Origin: Anaeromassilibacillus senegalensis
GTDB taxonomy: Bacteria > Bacillota > Clostridia > Oscillospirales > Acutalibacteraceae
Assembly: GCF_021531715.1 (NCBI RefSeq)
Contig: NZ_JAFBIT010000001.1
Coordinates: 1,178,001 to 1,242,000, forward strand
Direction of reading: 5' to 3'
Length of the DNA: 64,000 nt
The notes beneath the pieces are model-generated. The model saw nothing but the letters and a program-made list of their open reading frames with translations. It made no database searches and was not told the DNA's origin. This document shows, piece by piece, positions 41,729-50,079 of this stretch (its first letter is position 1; each line of letters opens with the position of its first letter). Position numbers and translations under genes: made by a program.

Positions 41729-42832
41729 TTATTCCATCGGCAGGCCGTTTTCGTCGAAGAACACCGGTTTGCCGGTCTTGCCGGAACGGTAGATCGCATC
41801 CAGAATACGGGTGACGACGATTGCCTGCTCCGGCTTTACAACAACCTCTTTGTCGTTTGCGACGGCGTCGAGCCACAGGCGCGCTTCCGTATCGGACGCC
41901 TTTTCGGGCGTCGCGCCGCGGTACGGGATATTCGCGGAGTTGATGTCGACCTCCTCGGTCGTCCACTTATTGTACTTGACGCGGTTGATGCGCAGACCGT
42001 CGCGCATGTCCGCGCCCGCCTTGGTGCCGCAGAGCGTCGTTTTCGCCTCGATGACGTCGAGCGTGTTGAGTGCCCACGCCGATTCCAGCGAAATCGTCGC
42101 GCCGTTCTGCATCACGATGAAGCCGAAAGCGGAATCCTCCACGGTGATCTTTTCCGCGTCCCAGTCGCCCCACGTGTTGCCGCACTCCTTCTGTCCGCCG
42201 AGCTTCTTAAACACACTGCCGACAACGAGCTTCGGCTGGTAGTTGTTCATCATCCAGAGCGTGAGATCGAGCGCATGCGTGCCGATGTCGATCAGTGGGC
42301 CGCCGCCCTGCTCGTACTCGTCGATGAAGACGCCCCAGGTCGGAACGCCGCGGCGGCGCACCGCGTGTGCCTTTGCGTAGTAGATTTCGCCCAGCTCGTC
42401 CGCTTCGCAGGCGCGCTTTAAGTACCACGAATCCGGACGATAGCGGTTCTGGTAGCCGATCGTCAGCTTCTTACCGGTACGGCGTGCGGCGTCCAGCATC
42501 TTCTGGGCTTCCTCGCCGTTGATCGCCATCGGCTTTTCGCACATGACGTGCTTGCCGGCCTCCAGCGCGTCGACCGTAATAAAGCTGTGTTCCCGGTTCG
42601 GCGTGCACACGTGCACGATATCGATCGTCTTGTCCTTCAAAAGCTCTTTATAATCGGTATAGCACTTCGCACCTTCTGCACCGAACTCCTGAAGCGCTTT
42701 CTGCGCACGCTCCTCGATGATGTCGCAGAACGCGACCATCTCCGCGTTGGGCTGCTTTTTGAGCGAGGGCATATGCTTGCTGTTCGCGATGCCGCCGCAT
42801 CCGATGATTCCGATTCTGAATTTTTTCTCCAT
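41729..42832 (-). CDS. Gfo/Idh/MocA family oxidoreductase
   Basis: 367 residues from ATG 42832, with AAGGAG eight bases upstream. The Rossmann motif GIIGCGGIAN is at residues 8-17, the cofactor loop HVCTPNREHS, and the catalytic Lys lies in the family motif VMCEKPMAIN at about 98. The C-terminal half has DIGTHALDLTLWMM with the conserved Asp-His, and QNRYRPDSW. These NAD(P)-dependent enzymes oxidise or reduce sugars, inositols or related alcohols. No sugar operon surrounds it, so the substrate is open. It has its own promoter and terminator. Confidence 0.88.
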   Translation of the reverse strand: MEKKFRIGIIGCGGIANSKHMPSLKKQPNAEMVAFCDIIEERAQKALQEFGAEGAKCYTDYKELLKDKTIDIVHVCTPNREHSFITVDALEAGKHVMCEKPMAINGEEAQKMLDAARRTGKKLTIGYQNRYRPDSWYLKRACEADELGEIYYAKAHAVRRRGVPTWGVFIDEYEQGGGPLIDIGTHALDLTLWMMNNYQPKLVVGSVFKKLGGQKECGNTWGDWDAEKITVEDSAFGFIVMQNGATISLESAWALNTLDVIEAKTTLCGTKAGADMRDGLRINRVKYNKWTTEEVDINSANIPYRGATPEKASDTEARLWLDAVANDKEVVVKPEQAIVVTRILDAIYRSGKTGKPVFFDENGLPME

Positions 42833-42880
42833 TTGGAATGCTCCTTCCTGACATTTGCGGATTACTCCACGCTTTCTCCT

Positions 42881-42910
42881 ATTGTAATGCAGGAAAAACA
42901 GGCTTGTCAA
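42881..42910 (-). promoter_or_regulatory. Promoter of the Gfo/Idh/MocA gene
   Basis: Minus strand TTGACA and TACAAT, spacer 18 bp. Confidence 0.8.
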
Positions 42911-42917
42911 TATCCAC

Positions 42918-42946
42918 TTGATTCTTTCTCCGCGGTGTACTATGAT
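42918..42946 (+). promoter_or_regulatory. Promoter of the shortened URO-D-like gene
   Basis: TTGATT and TATGAT, spacer 17 bp; divergent from, and a few bases from, the oxidoreductase promoter. Confidence 0.7.
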
Positions 42947-43031
42947 AACGCAGGCCGCAAAAACCGTCTTTTTGACGGCGCAGGCGACAAGTGTTATCTG
43001 CGCAAGAGCAAGAGAATCAGAGGATTTTTGT

Positions 43032-43529
43032 ATGAAAAACAGACCGCTTACACGGGAGGAGCTCCGGCGCGTCATCAATGGCAGGGGCAACGCCTATCGG
43101 CTTCCCATGACCTTTGACTTCTGGCGGGGCGCCATGGAGATCGACACTGGGAAATATCCCGGTGATATCCACGGTGTGTTCGTCAATGCGCCTGTGCCAA
43201 TCACCGGCCATGAGCTTGACCCGGACTTTAAATGGGTCAATATCGACCGCATTCAAAGCAGTGGAAACGCCGCGCTTGACGCCCAGTGCTTCTTTGAAAT
43301 GGAGGACATCAACGAGGTGCTCGCGCATTTTCCCTCGCCGCTCTCCCCTTGCGAGCGTGAGATCAAATACCTCATCGATACATACGCACGAAAGGATGGC
43401 CGGCTCATCCTGACCTTTGGCAACAGCCTGACACCGGATACGCCGCCCGAGAGCCTGGAAGCTGTCCTGAAAACCGCGCTCGAATATGGCGAGCAGAAGG
43501 TGCAGTCCTTCTACAAAACGGATTTGTAA
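43032..43529 (+). pseudogene. Internally deleted uroporphyrinogen-decarboxylase-like protein
   Basis: An open frame of 165 residues after an AGAGGA site. The opening (RPLTREELRRVINGRGNAYRLPMTFDFW) and the ending (TYARKDGRLILTFGNSLTPDTPPESL, VLKTALEYGEQK) resemble the first and last parts of URO-D-superfamily proteins, whose members are 330-400 residues; the central barrel, including the usual glycine-rich and catalytic segments, is missing. The likely cause is an in-frame internal deletion, perhaps near the join around residue 105-115. Promoter and ribosome site persist. Alternatively it is a naturally short protein of a family I do not know. Confidence 0.5.
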
Positions 43530-43620
43530 AGAACAGCATTGCCGTGCGGGCATATCCACGGCTCCTGCGGGAACGCTATATCCGAGGCGAACACGCCTCA
43601 CGGAAAGGATGAAGCGCAAT

Positions 43621-43881
43621 ATGGCAAAGCAGGGTATGAAACGCATAGACCGCACGCACACGCAGCCGCGCAACGACGCGCCGCCTGTTCCCGAGATTCA
43701 GGGCAAGGCCAAGCACGGCAAGGCGCACGCGCGGCCTGTCATCGCCGGCACAGAGCCGCCGGCGCAGAAGGTCTGGCACAGCGAACGGCCCATTTCCGAC
43801 GTTTATCCCGAGATCGACACTGATCTTGCGCGGGACAACCTCGAAAACGACATCACCGCCGCCGATCTGCAGGATCTGTAA
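43621..43881 (+). CDS. Small conserved-looking protein of unknown function
   Basis: 86 residues from ATG 43621, with GGAAAGG about a dozen bases upstream. The N-terminal half is basic and proline-rich (KRIDRTHTQPRNDAPPVPEIQGKAKHGKAHARP) and the C-terminal half acidic (SDVYPEIDTDLARDNLENDITAADLQDL), so it is probably disordered or binds a partner. No membrane segment. Proteins with the PVPEIQGKAK pattern seem familiar from Clostridia genomes, but I know no function. It lies about 90 bp after the URO-D-like frame and before two hairpins. Confidence 0.6.
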   Translation: MAKQGMKRIDRTHTQPRNDAPPVPEIQGKAKHGKAHARPVIAGTEPPAQKVWHSERPISDVYPEIDTDLARDNLENDITAADLQDL

Positions 43882-43931
43882 ACGGAAAATTTCCCGGTTG
43901 AAAGCTTCGGCCGAAGCGCGGGATTATGGAA

Positions 43932-43955
43932 AAAGCCCAGCAAAATCTGGGCTTT
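43932..43955. terminator. Hairpin downstream of the small gene
   Basis: AAAGCCCAG and CTGGGCTTT form a perfect nine-base stem with a six-base loop; a weak T run follows. A GCTTCGG-CCGAAGC palindrome lies 20 bases upstream. Confidence 0.6.
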
Positions 43956-43966
43956 CAGCCCGTCGA

Positions 43967-44004
43967 ACAAGCCTGTTTTGGTATCACAGCCAAAGCAGGC
44001 TTGT
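43967..44004. repeat. Second inverted repeat
   Basis: ACAAGCCTGTTTTGG and CCAAAGCAGGCTTGT pair with one mismatch around an eight-base loop. The following stretch to 44190 holds no gene that I can see and is AT-richer than the rest. Confidence 0.6.
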
Positions 44005-44192
44005 GTTTGATTCACGGCATCAAACTTGAGCTTCCCTCAATTGGTAATCTGGACTAAACCTCTATACTGCGTATGACGAATGCGATATTTCTCCTTGACA
44101 TCCGCAAGACAAGCTCATTTTTCTCTTTCCGCGGAAGATCGGCCTAAAATCTTAATTTTCCCTTTCACTTTGCAAAGAAAATGCAAAAAAGC

Positions 44193-44221
44193 TTGTTTTC
44201 CACATGAAGATGCGCTAAAAT
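44193..44221 (+). promoter_or_regulatory. Promoter of the O-antigen-ligase-like gene
   Basis: TTGTTT and TAAAAT, spacer 17 bp, about 90 bp before the start. Confidence 0.65.
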
Positions 44222-44311
44222 AGGGAACTACATAGAGCCCGTGCAGATTTACAGCGATTTCACATAGCGTTCATTTTTGCGGTATACAATGCACTATACT
44301 TTTCTCTGGAG

Positions 44312-45562
44312 GTGATTGATCTGCAGACACTCAGAGATCTCAGGCGGAACCTTGCTGCATTGACGTCCAATGAAAAGGTTTTGCTGGCTCTTACCGCCTC
44401 GATTTTCCTCACCGTTTACGTGGAGGTCGCGGCGTTGGTTCTGCTTCCGATCTACATTCTGGTTACAAAACAGAGCTTTATTTTTCTCCGGCGCAAGCAG
44501 GATCTGTTTTTCCTCTCTGTCTTCTGGCTTCTTTCCATGACCGTCACGATTTATTCAGGCGGCAAGCCTGTTGATCTTCTGCTCGGCGTGTTCATGATCT
44601 TTGCTTTTACCGCAATGATTTTCATTACCTATACCATGACGCAGCGTATGTTCCGACTGATCCTGTCGTTTGTCTGCCTGATGAGCCCGTATTGCTTTGC
44701 TGTGGCGCTGATTCAGCGTGCGCTCGGCATGGAGTGGTCCTACGGCGCACGGTATTCCTCGGTTTTTCTGAACCCGAACTACTACGCTTTCTATATCTCG
44801 CTCGTGATCCTGTTCTGCATCTACAACATCATCAAGAGCGAAGGCGACCGGCTGCGCCACGTGTACATTGCCCTGATTCCAGTCAATCTGCTGGCGCTGT
44901 ATCTGACGGAATGCCGCACAACGTATATCGTCCTGCTCATCGTCTGTCCCATTATGCTCGCATACAGCGGCCGGAAAAAATGGCTGGCGGGATACCTTGT
45001 CTCCATCTTCATCCTGATGGTGCTCCTGCTGCTGTTCGGCGATTCCGTCTCCTTCCTGCCGCGCATGGAGCCCATCGTGGAAGACATGTGTAAGCGGCTC
45101 GATATCTGGTCCGGTGCGATCGGCAGCATTCTGGATGCGCCGGTTTTCGGGCGCGGGTACAATACATACGCGCGGATCCACGACCTTTACGGCTCCTACA
45201 GCATCGCAAAGCACGCGCACAACCTCCTTCTGGAGCTTCTGATGGATTTCGGTTTCGTCGGCACCGGCGTGCTGCTCGGCTATTTTTCGATCAACGTGAG
45301 CAAAATTATCCGGCTGCACAAGCAGAACAAGTGCCACCAGCGTTATGCGCTGACCATCACCGTGATCGTCAGCGTGCTGCTGCACGGTCTGCTGGATATC
45401 ACAATGCTCTGGCCGCAAACGAGCCTTTTGCTCATGTACGTCGTCGGCTTCAGCACCGAGTACGACAAAGAGCACATCTTCAGCACCAGCCGCCGCCACG
45501 AAATTCTCACGGTACACGCCAAATCCGCGCGGACAAAAGAAACCGCGGAACCAATTTTGTAA
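44312..45562 (+). CDS. O-antigen ligase/polymerase family membrane protein (Wzy_C type)
   Basis: 416 residues, about ten membrane segments. A large extracellular loop after the middle contains DIWSGAIGSILDAPVFGRGYNTY and the conserved His of KHAHNLLLELLMDFGFVG, the Wzy_C signature seen in polysaccharide polymerases and ligases such as WaaL. It likely builds or transfers a surface glycan on the outer face of the membrane. No glycosyltransferases or flippase surround it. Start choice is uncertain: the GTG at 44312 overlaps the GGAGG site itself, whereas a CTG at 44321 has ideal spacing, so the true start may be non-standard. Confidence 0.82.
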   Translation: MIDLQTLRDLRRNLAALTSNEKVLLALTASIFLTVYVEVAALVLLPIYILVTKQSFIFLRRKQDLFFLSVFWLLSMTVTIYSGGKPVDLLLGVFMIFAFTAMIFITYTMTQRMFRLILSFVCLMSPYCFAVALIQRALGMEWSYGARYSSVFLNPNYYAFYISLVILFCIYNIIKSEGDRLRHVYIALIPVNLLALYLTECRTTYIVLLIVCPIMLAYSGRKKWLAGYLVSIFILMVLLLLFGDSVSFLPRMEPIVEDMCKRLDIWSGAIGSILDAPVFGRGYNTYARIHDLYGSYSIAKHAHNLLLELLMDFGFVGTGVLLGYFSINVSKIIRLHKQNKCHQRYALTITVIVSVLLHGLLDITMLWPQTSLLLMYVVGFSTEYDKEHIFSTSRRHEILTVHAKSARTKETAEPIL

Positions 45563-45574
45563 TCCTTAAACAAA

Positions 45575-45605
45575 GGCTGTCGGGATTCCCGGCAGTCTTT
45601 TCTCT
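45575..45605 (+). terminator. Intrinsic terminator after the ligase-like gene
   Basis: GGCTGTCGGG pairs with CCCGGCAGTC (G-T pairs included), followed by TTTTCT. Confidence 0.75.
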
Positions 45606-45635
45606 TTGTTTGCTCTTTTCGCAGACGACACTTTT

Positions 45636-45644
45636 TGATATAAT
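45636..45644 (+). promoter_or_regulatory. Extended -10 promoter of the PurF-like gene
   Basis: TG-A-TATAAT at 45636-45644 without a good -35, about 55 bp before the start. Confidence 0.55.
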
Positions 45645-45698
45645 AATATCGTTGTTTTCATTTTTACTTAATTCTCAGCAAAGGAAGATCAAGATACT

Positions 45699-47105
45699 AT
45701 GGGCGGATTTTTTGGCGCGACATCGAAGGACGATTGCGTTTTTGACCTGTTTTTCGGCATCGATTATCACTCCCACCTCGGCACACGCCGTGCGGGCATG
45801 GCGGTTTACAGCGAGGAAACCGGCTTTGACCGGGCCATTCACAACATTGAGAACGCTCCGTTCCGGACGAAATTCACATCGGAATCCCAGACGATGCACG
45901 GCACCATGGGTATTGGCTGCATTTCCGATTATGAGGCGCAGCCGATCCTGATGCGCTCTCACCACGGCACCTTCGCTATCACCACGATCGGCAAAATCAA
46001 CAACGCCGATGAAATCGTGGAAAACATCATTCAGAAGGGCACGCATTTCTTTGAAATGCAGAACGGAGAGATCAACCCCACGGAGCTGGTCGCCGCCATC
46101 ATCAACCAGAAGGAAAACTTTATTGAAGGCATCCGCTACGCGCAGGAGATCATCGAGGGCTCGCTGAGCATGCTGATTCTCACGCCGCGCGGCATTTACG
46201 CAGCGCGCGACAAGCTGGGCCGCACGCCGATTGTTATCGGCAAAAAGGCGGACGGCTACTGCCTGAGCTTTGAGAGCTTCGCCTATCTGAATCTCGGCTA
46301 TCAGGATTACCGCGAGCTCGGCCCGGGCGAGGTCGTTGTCGTCGATACCGACAGCGTGCGCACGCTCGCTGAGCCGGGCAAAAAGATGAAGATCTGCACC
46401 TTCCTGTGGATCTACTACGGATATCCGTCCTCGAGCTATGAGGGCGTCTGTGTCGAGAACATGCGCTACAACTGCGGGCGCGCGCTCGCCCGCCGCGATA
46501 CCGTGAAGCCGGACATCGTCGCCGGCGTGCCGGATTCCGGCATCGCCCACGCCATCGGCTACGCAAATGAATCGGGTATTCCGTTCTCGCGCCCGTTCGT
46601 CAAGTACACCCCGACATGGCCGCGCTCCTTCATGCCGACGCACCAGAGCAAGCGCGACCTGATTGCCAAGATGAAGCTGATCCCGGTGCATGACCTGATC
46701 GACGGCAAGAGCCTGCTTTTGATCGACGACTCCATCGTGCGCGGCACGCAGCTGCGCGAGACGACGGAATTCCTCTACGCAAGCGGTGCGAAAGAAGTGC
46801 ACATCCGCCCTGCCTGCCCGCCGCTGCTCTTCGGCTGCAAATATCTGAACTTCTCCCGCTCCACCTCGGAGATGGAACTGATCACGCGCCGCGTGATCCG
46901 CGAGCTGGAGGGCTGCGATCCGGACTACGAGACGCTCTGTGAATACGCCGATCCGGACGGCGAGAAGTATCAAAAGATGGTAGATAAGATCTGCGAGGAG
47001 CTGCACTTCACCTCCCTGCGCTACCACCGTCTCGACGACATGATCGAATCCGTCGGCATCGATGCGGACAAGCTCTGCACCTACTGCTGGAACGGTAAGG
47101 AATAA
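45699..47105 (+). CDS. Amidophosphoribosyltransferase paralogue lacking the N-terminal catalytic cysteine
   Basis: 468 residues. The overall build is that of PurF: an Ntn-type glutaminase domain (about 1-235, GIDYHSHLGTRRAGMAVY, GCISDYEAQPILMRSHHG) and a phosphoribosyltransferase domain with the PRPP loop LLIDDSIVRGTQL. True PurF begins Met-Cys-Gly, and the Cys becomes the nucleophile after Met removal; here the start is Met-Gly-Gly-Phe-Phe-Gly, so the nucleophile is absent. Cysteines in the positions of the Bacillus-type Fe-S cluster appear kept (ICTFLWIYYG, and CTYCWNGKE at the end). It may use free ammonia, or have a regulatory role beside a normal PurF elsewhere. AAGGAAG-type site upstream. 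The start cannot be moved to give a Cys. Confidence 0.85.
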   Translation: MGGFFGATSKDDCVFDLFFGIDYHSHLGTRRAGMAVYSEETGFDRAIHNIENAPFRTKFTSESQTMHGTMGIGCISDYEAQPILMRSHHGTFAITTIGKINNADEIVENIIQKGTHFFEMQNGEINPTELVAAIINQKENFIEGIRYAQEIIEGSLSMLILTPRGIYAARDKLGRTPIVIGKKADGYCLSFESFAYLNLGYQDYRELGPGEVVVVDTDSVRTLAEPGKKMKICTFLWIYYGYPSSSYEGVCVENMRYNCGRALARRDTVKPDIVAGVPDSGIAHAIGYANESGIPFSRPFVKYTPTWPRSFMPTHQSKRDLIAKMKLIPVHDLIDGKSLLLIDDSIVRGTQLRETTEFLYASGAKEVHIRPACPPLLFGCKYLNFSRSTSEMELITRRVIRELEGCDPDYETLCEYADPDGEKYQKMVDKICEELHFTSLRYHRLDDMIESVGIDADKLCTYCWNGKE

Positions 47106-47121
47106 GCCGGAAAGGAACGAA

Positions 47122-47607
47122 ATGGCAGAAATCATTCTGATCTGCGGCAAAATCTGCAGCGGAAAAGGCTGGTATACCCGGCAGCTCCAGCGCGAAAGGA
47201 ACGCCGTCGTGCTCTCCTGCGACGAAGTGGAGAACGACCTGTTCCACCACGAGCTCGGCGACCGCCATGACATAGTTGCGGCGGACATCCGACAGTATCT
47301 TTTGAAAAAAGCCGTCGAGATCGTGCGCGCGGGCTGCACCGTCATCCTCGACTGGGGCTTTTGGAGCCGCACCGACCGCGAAAGCGTCTCCGCTTGCTGC
47401 AAAGCCGCTGAAGTCTCTTATGAATGGCACTATGTCGAAATTTCAGACGAGGACTGGAAGCGCAATATCGAATCGCGCAACCGCGCCGTCGCCGCCGGTG
47501 AGACGACCGACTACGCCGTCGACAGCGGTCTGCTCGAAAAGCTCCAAGCGCTCTTTGAGCCGCCGACGCGCGACGAGATCGACGTGTGGTTTGTAAATCA
47601 AAGATAA
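47122..47607 (+). CDS. P-loop kinase of the AAA_33/zeta-like family
   Basis: 161 residues from ATG 47122, with GGAAAGGAA upstream and 16 bp after the PurF-like gene. Walker A is GKICSGKGWYT at residues 9-19, followed by VVLSCDEVENDLF (an acidic residue where phosphotransferases place the base), TVILDWGFWSRTD as a Walker-B-like strand, and the lid RNIESRNRAVAAGETTDYAVD in pieces (NIESRNRAV). Such proteins phosphorylate small molecules, including antibiotics or nucleotide sugars, or act as polynucleotide kinases. No antitoxin-like gene is adjacent, so a zeta toxin is unlikely. Confidence 0.82.
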   Translation: MAEIILICGKICSGKGWYTRQLQRERNAVVLSCDEVENDLFHHELGDRHDIVAADIRQYLLKKAVEIVRAGCTVILDWGFWSRTDRESVSACCKAAEVSYEWHYVEISDEDWKRNIESRNRAVAAGETTDYAVDSGLLEKLQALFEPPTRDEIDVWFVNQR

Positions 47608-47611
47608 ATAC

Positions 47612-47651
47612 AAAAATCGGAACCGGGCAAATCGCCTTGGTTCCGATTTTT
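47612..47651. terminator. Bidirectional terminator between the kinase and metH
   Basis: AAAAATCGGAACC and GGTTCCGATTTTT form a perfect 13-base stem with T runs on both strands; the two genes converge on it. Confidence 0.9.
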
Positions 47652-47658
47652 GCTGTCT

Positions 47659-50079
47659 TTATTCGTTTTCCGCGAACAGCCGCTCGGCGTAGCGCACGCT
47701 GCCCATCGCGTCCTTCGAGTAGAAGTCCGCACCGATGGCTTCGGCGTATTCGGGGTTCAGCACCGCGCCGCCAACCATCACCTTGCAGTCATGTGCGCGT
47801 CGAAGCTGGCGGATCGTCTCCTCCATGCTAGGCACCGTCGTTGTCATCAGTGCTGATAGCCCGACGAGCCGAATATCATGCTCAATGGCCGTCTGCACGA
47901 TCGTCTCCGGCGGCACATCTTTACCGAGATCGATCACGTCAAAGCCGTAATTCTCAAGCAGCACCTTGACGATGTTCTTACCGATATCGTGGATGTCGCC
48001 CTTGACCGTCGCGAGGATGATACTGCCTTTTTTCTTTTCCTGAATACCCTTATCGGCGAGATTGGCCTTGATGCGGTTGAAAGCCTCCTTTGCCGCGTCT
48101 GCGCTCATCAGAAGCTGCGGCAGAAACACCGTGCCGCGCTCAAAACCCTGCCCCACCTCATCGAGCGCCGGAATCAGCATGCCGTTGATGATATCGAGCG
48201 GCGGGATATCTTTCAGCGCCGCATCGGTCAGCGTACCCGCCTGCTCGCAGAGACCTTTGACGATCGCGCGGTGGAGCGTCATGTCCTGCACGGGAGCCGC
48301 CTGCTGTACGGCGCCTGTTCGGACATCCGGCGCGGCGGCCGTGTTCGCATACGCCTCAATATACGCCTTACAACCGCTGTCGAGACCCGCCAGCGCACAG
48401 AACGCGCGGTATGATTTCATCAGCTCGTCGCTGAGCGGATTCACGATGCCGGCGCTCAGACCGCGCTGCATCGCCATCGTGAAGAACGTGCTCGTCAGGA
48501 TCTCGCGGCGCGGCAGACCGAAGGAAATATTCGAGACGCCGAGCACCGTGTGCACACCGAGCTTATGGCGGATCGTATCGAGCGCATCGAGTGTGATTTC
48601 CGCATTCTGCGCGCCGGTGCTCACGGTCATCGTGAGCGTATCAACGAGAATATCGCGGCGGTCGATGCCGTAGCTTTCCGCCGTGCGGATGATCTTCTCC
48701 GCAATCTTCACGCGCGCCTCGGCGGTATCGGGAATGCCGTTTTCATCGAGCGTCAGAGCAACGACCGCCGCGCCGTACTTCTTTACAAGCGGCAGAACCG
48801 TATGCAGGGACTCCTCCTTGCCGTTCACCGAATTGACGAGCGGCTTGCCGTTATAGAGTCGGAGCGCGCGCTCCATGGCCTCAAGGTTCGAGGTGTCGAT
48901 CTGCAGCGGCGCAGTCGTGACGCTCTGCAGCAGTGTAACCGCTTCTTCCATCACGGCTGGTTCGTCAATGTCCGGAAGGCCGACGTTTACATCAAGAATA
49001 TCCGCGCCATGTTCCGTTTGGTTAAGCGCCTCGTCGCAGAGATAATCGAAATCGCCGCTGCGCAGGGCCTGCTTGAGCCGCGGCTTGCCGGTGGGGTTGA
49101 TGCGCTCGCCGATCAAAATTGGGCGGTCGCCGAACGTGACAGTACACCTGTAAGAAGAAACAACAGTTTTCGCAGGAACATCCCGCTTCGGTACCGGCTT
49201 ACCGCGGATTGCCTCGCTCAGCAAGCGAATATGCGCCGGGGTCGTGCCGCAGCAGCCGCCGAGCAGCGCCGCGCCGCTTTCCGCAAAGCGCACCGCGTAA
49301 TCGCAGAATTCCTCCGGCGCGACCGGATATGACGTTTTGCCGTCTACCGTAACTGGCAGACCGGCATTCGGATTGATGCAGACGGGCAGCGCCGTGCTCT
49401 GCAGCAGGCGCGGCACGAACTGTTCCATCTGCTCCGGACCGAGGCTGCAGTTCATGCCGACAGCCGCCGCACCGAGGCTCTCCGCGAGCGTCACCGCCGC
49501 CTCGATGTCGCCGCCCATCAAAAGGCGGCCGCTTTCATCAAATGTATACGTCACGACAATGGGCAGGTCGCAGTTTTCCTTCGCCGCCAGCATGGCTGCC
49601 TTCACCTCATACGTGTCGCTCATCGTCTCGATGAGGATGAGGTCGGCGTTGTCGCGCCCGGCGAGGATCATCTCGCGGAACAGATCATAGGCGTCCTCGA
49701 AGGAAAGGTCTCCATACGGCTCGAGCAGCTTGCCGGAAGGACCGATGTCGAGCGCGACGGCCGTTCTGCCCGCACTTGCCTTGCGCGCGATGCTGAGCGC
49801 GGCGGAAATGACCTCCTCCACCGTGTGTCCCGTCTTTTTCAGCTTCAAGCGGTTCGCGCCGAAGGTGTTGGATTTCAGAATATCGCAGCCCGCGTCCGCA
49901 TAGGCCGTTTGGATTTCAAGAATCGCCTCGGGATGGCTGAGATTCCACAGCTCGGGCAGCTCGCCACCCCTCAGACCGCGAGCCTGCAGAAGCGTGCCCA
50001 TACCGCCGTCAAAGATCACGGCGGATTTTCCGAATTTTTCGATAACAGGATGCAAATTCAGGACTTCCTTTCTTTTCAT
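47659..50079 (-). CDS. metH: Cobalamin-dependent methionine synthase lacking the reactivation domain
   Basis: 806 residues from ATG 50079, which overlaps the stop of the reactivation gene (ATGA). Modules: homocysteine-binding barrel (about 1-300, FDGGMGTLLQARGL, zinc Cys pair GGCCGTTP), pterin-binding barrel (about 320-580, LIGERINPTGKP), cobalamin cap (about 600-680) and the B12 domain with the axial His in VKGDIHDIGKNIV. The C-terminal AdoMet-dependent reactivation domain of E. coli MetH is missing; the previous gene supplies it. It methylates homocysteine using methyl-tetrahydrofolate made by MetF, the first gene of the operon. Confidence 0.95.
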   Translation of the reverse strand: MKRKEVLNLHPVIEKFGKSAVIFDGGMGTLLQARGLRGGELPELWNLSHPEAILEIQTAYADAGCDILKSNTFGANRLKLKKTGHTVEEVISAALSIARKASAGRTAVALDIGPSGKLLEPYGDLSFEDAYDLFREMILAGRDNADLILIETMSDTYEVKAAMLAAKENCDLPIVVTYTFDESGRLLMGGDIEAAVTLAESLGAAAVGMNCSLGPEQMEQFVPRLLQSTALPVCINPNAGLPVTVDGKTSYPVAPEEFCDYAVRFAESGAALLGGCCGTTPAHIRLLSEAIRGKPVPKRDVPAKTVVSSYRCTVTFGDRPILIGERINPTGKPRLKQALRSGDFDYLCDEALNQTEHGADILDVNVGLPDIDEPAVMEEAVTLLQSVTTAPLQIDTSNLEAMERALRLYNGKPLVNSVNGKEESLHTVLPLVKKYGAAVVALTLDENGIPDTAEARVKIAEKIIRTAESYGIDRRDILVDTLTMTVSTGAQNAEITLDALDTIRHKLGVHTVLGVSNISFGLPRREILTSTFFTMAMQRGLSAGIVNPLSDELMKSYRAFCALAGLDSGCKAYIEAYANTAAAPDVRTGAVQQAAPVQDMTLHRAIVKGLCEQAGTLTDAALKDIPPLDIINGMLIPALDEVGQGFERGTVFLPQLLMSADAAKEAFNRIKANLADKGIQEKKKGSIILATVKGDIHDIGKNIVKVLLENYGFDVIDLGKDVPPETIVQTAIEHDIRLVGLSALMTTTVPSMEETIRQLRRAHDCKVMVGGAVLNPEYAEAIGADFYSKDAMGSVRYAERLFAENE

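Noticed and set aside
40529-42421. 630-residue frame opposite larC and the oxidoreductase
   Set aside because: Its hydrophobic-looking middle is only the reverse reading of the larC histidine codons (Met/Val runs).
47122-47607. Zeta-type toxin
   Set aside because: No antitoxin gene is adjacent, and it follows a metabolic gene in an apparent operon.
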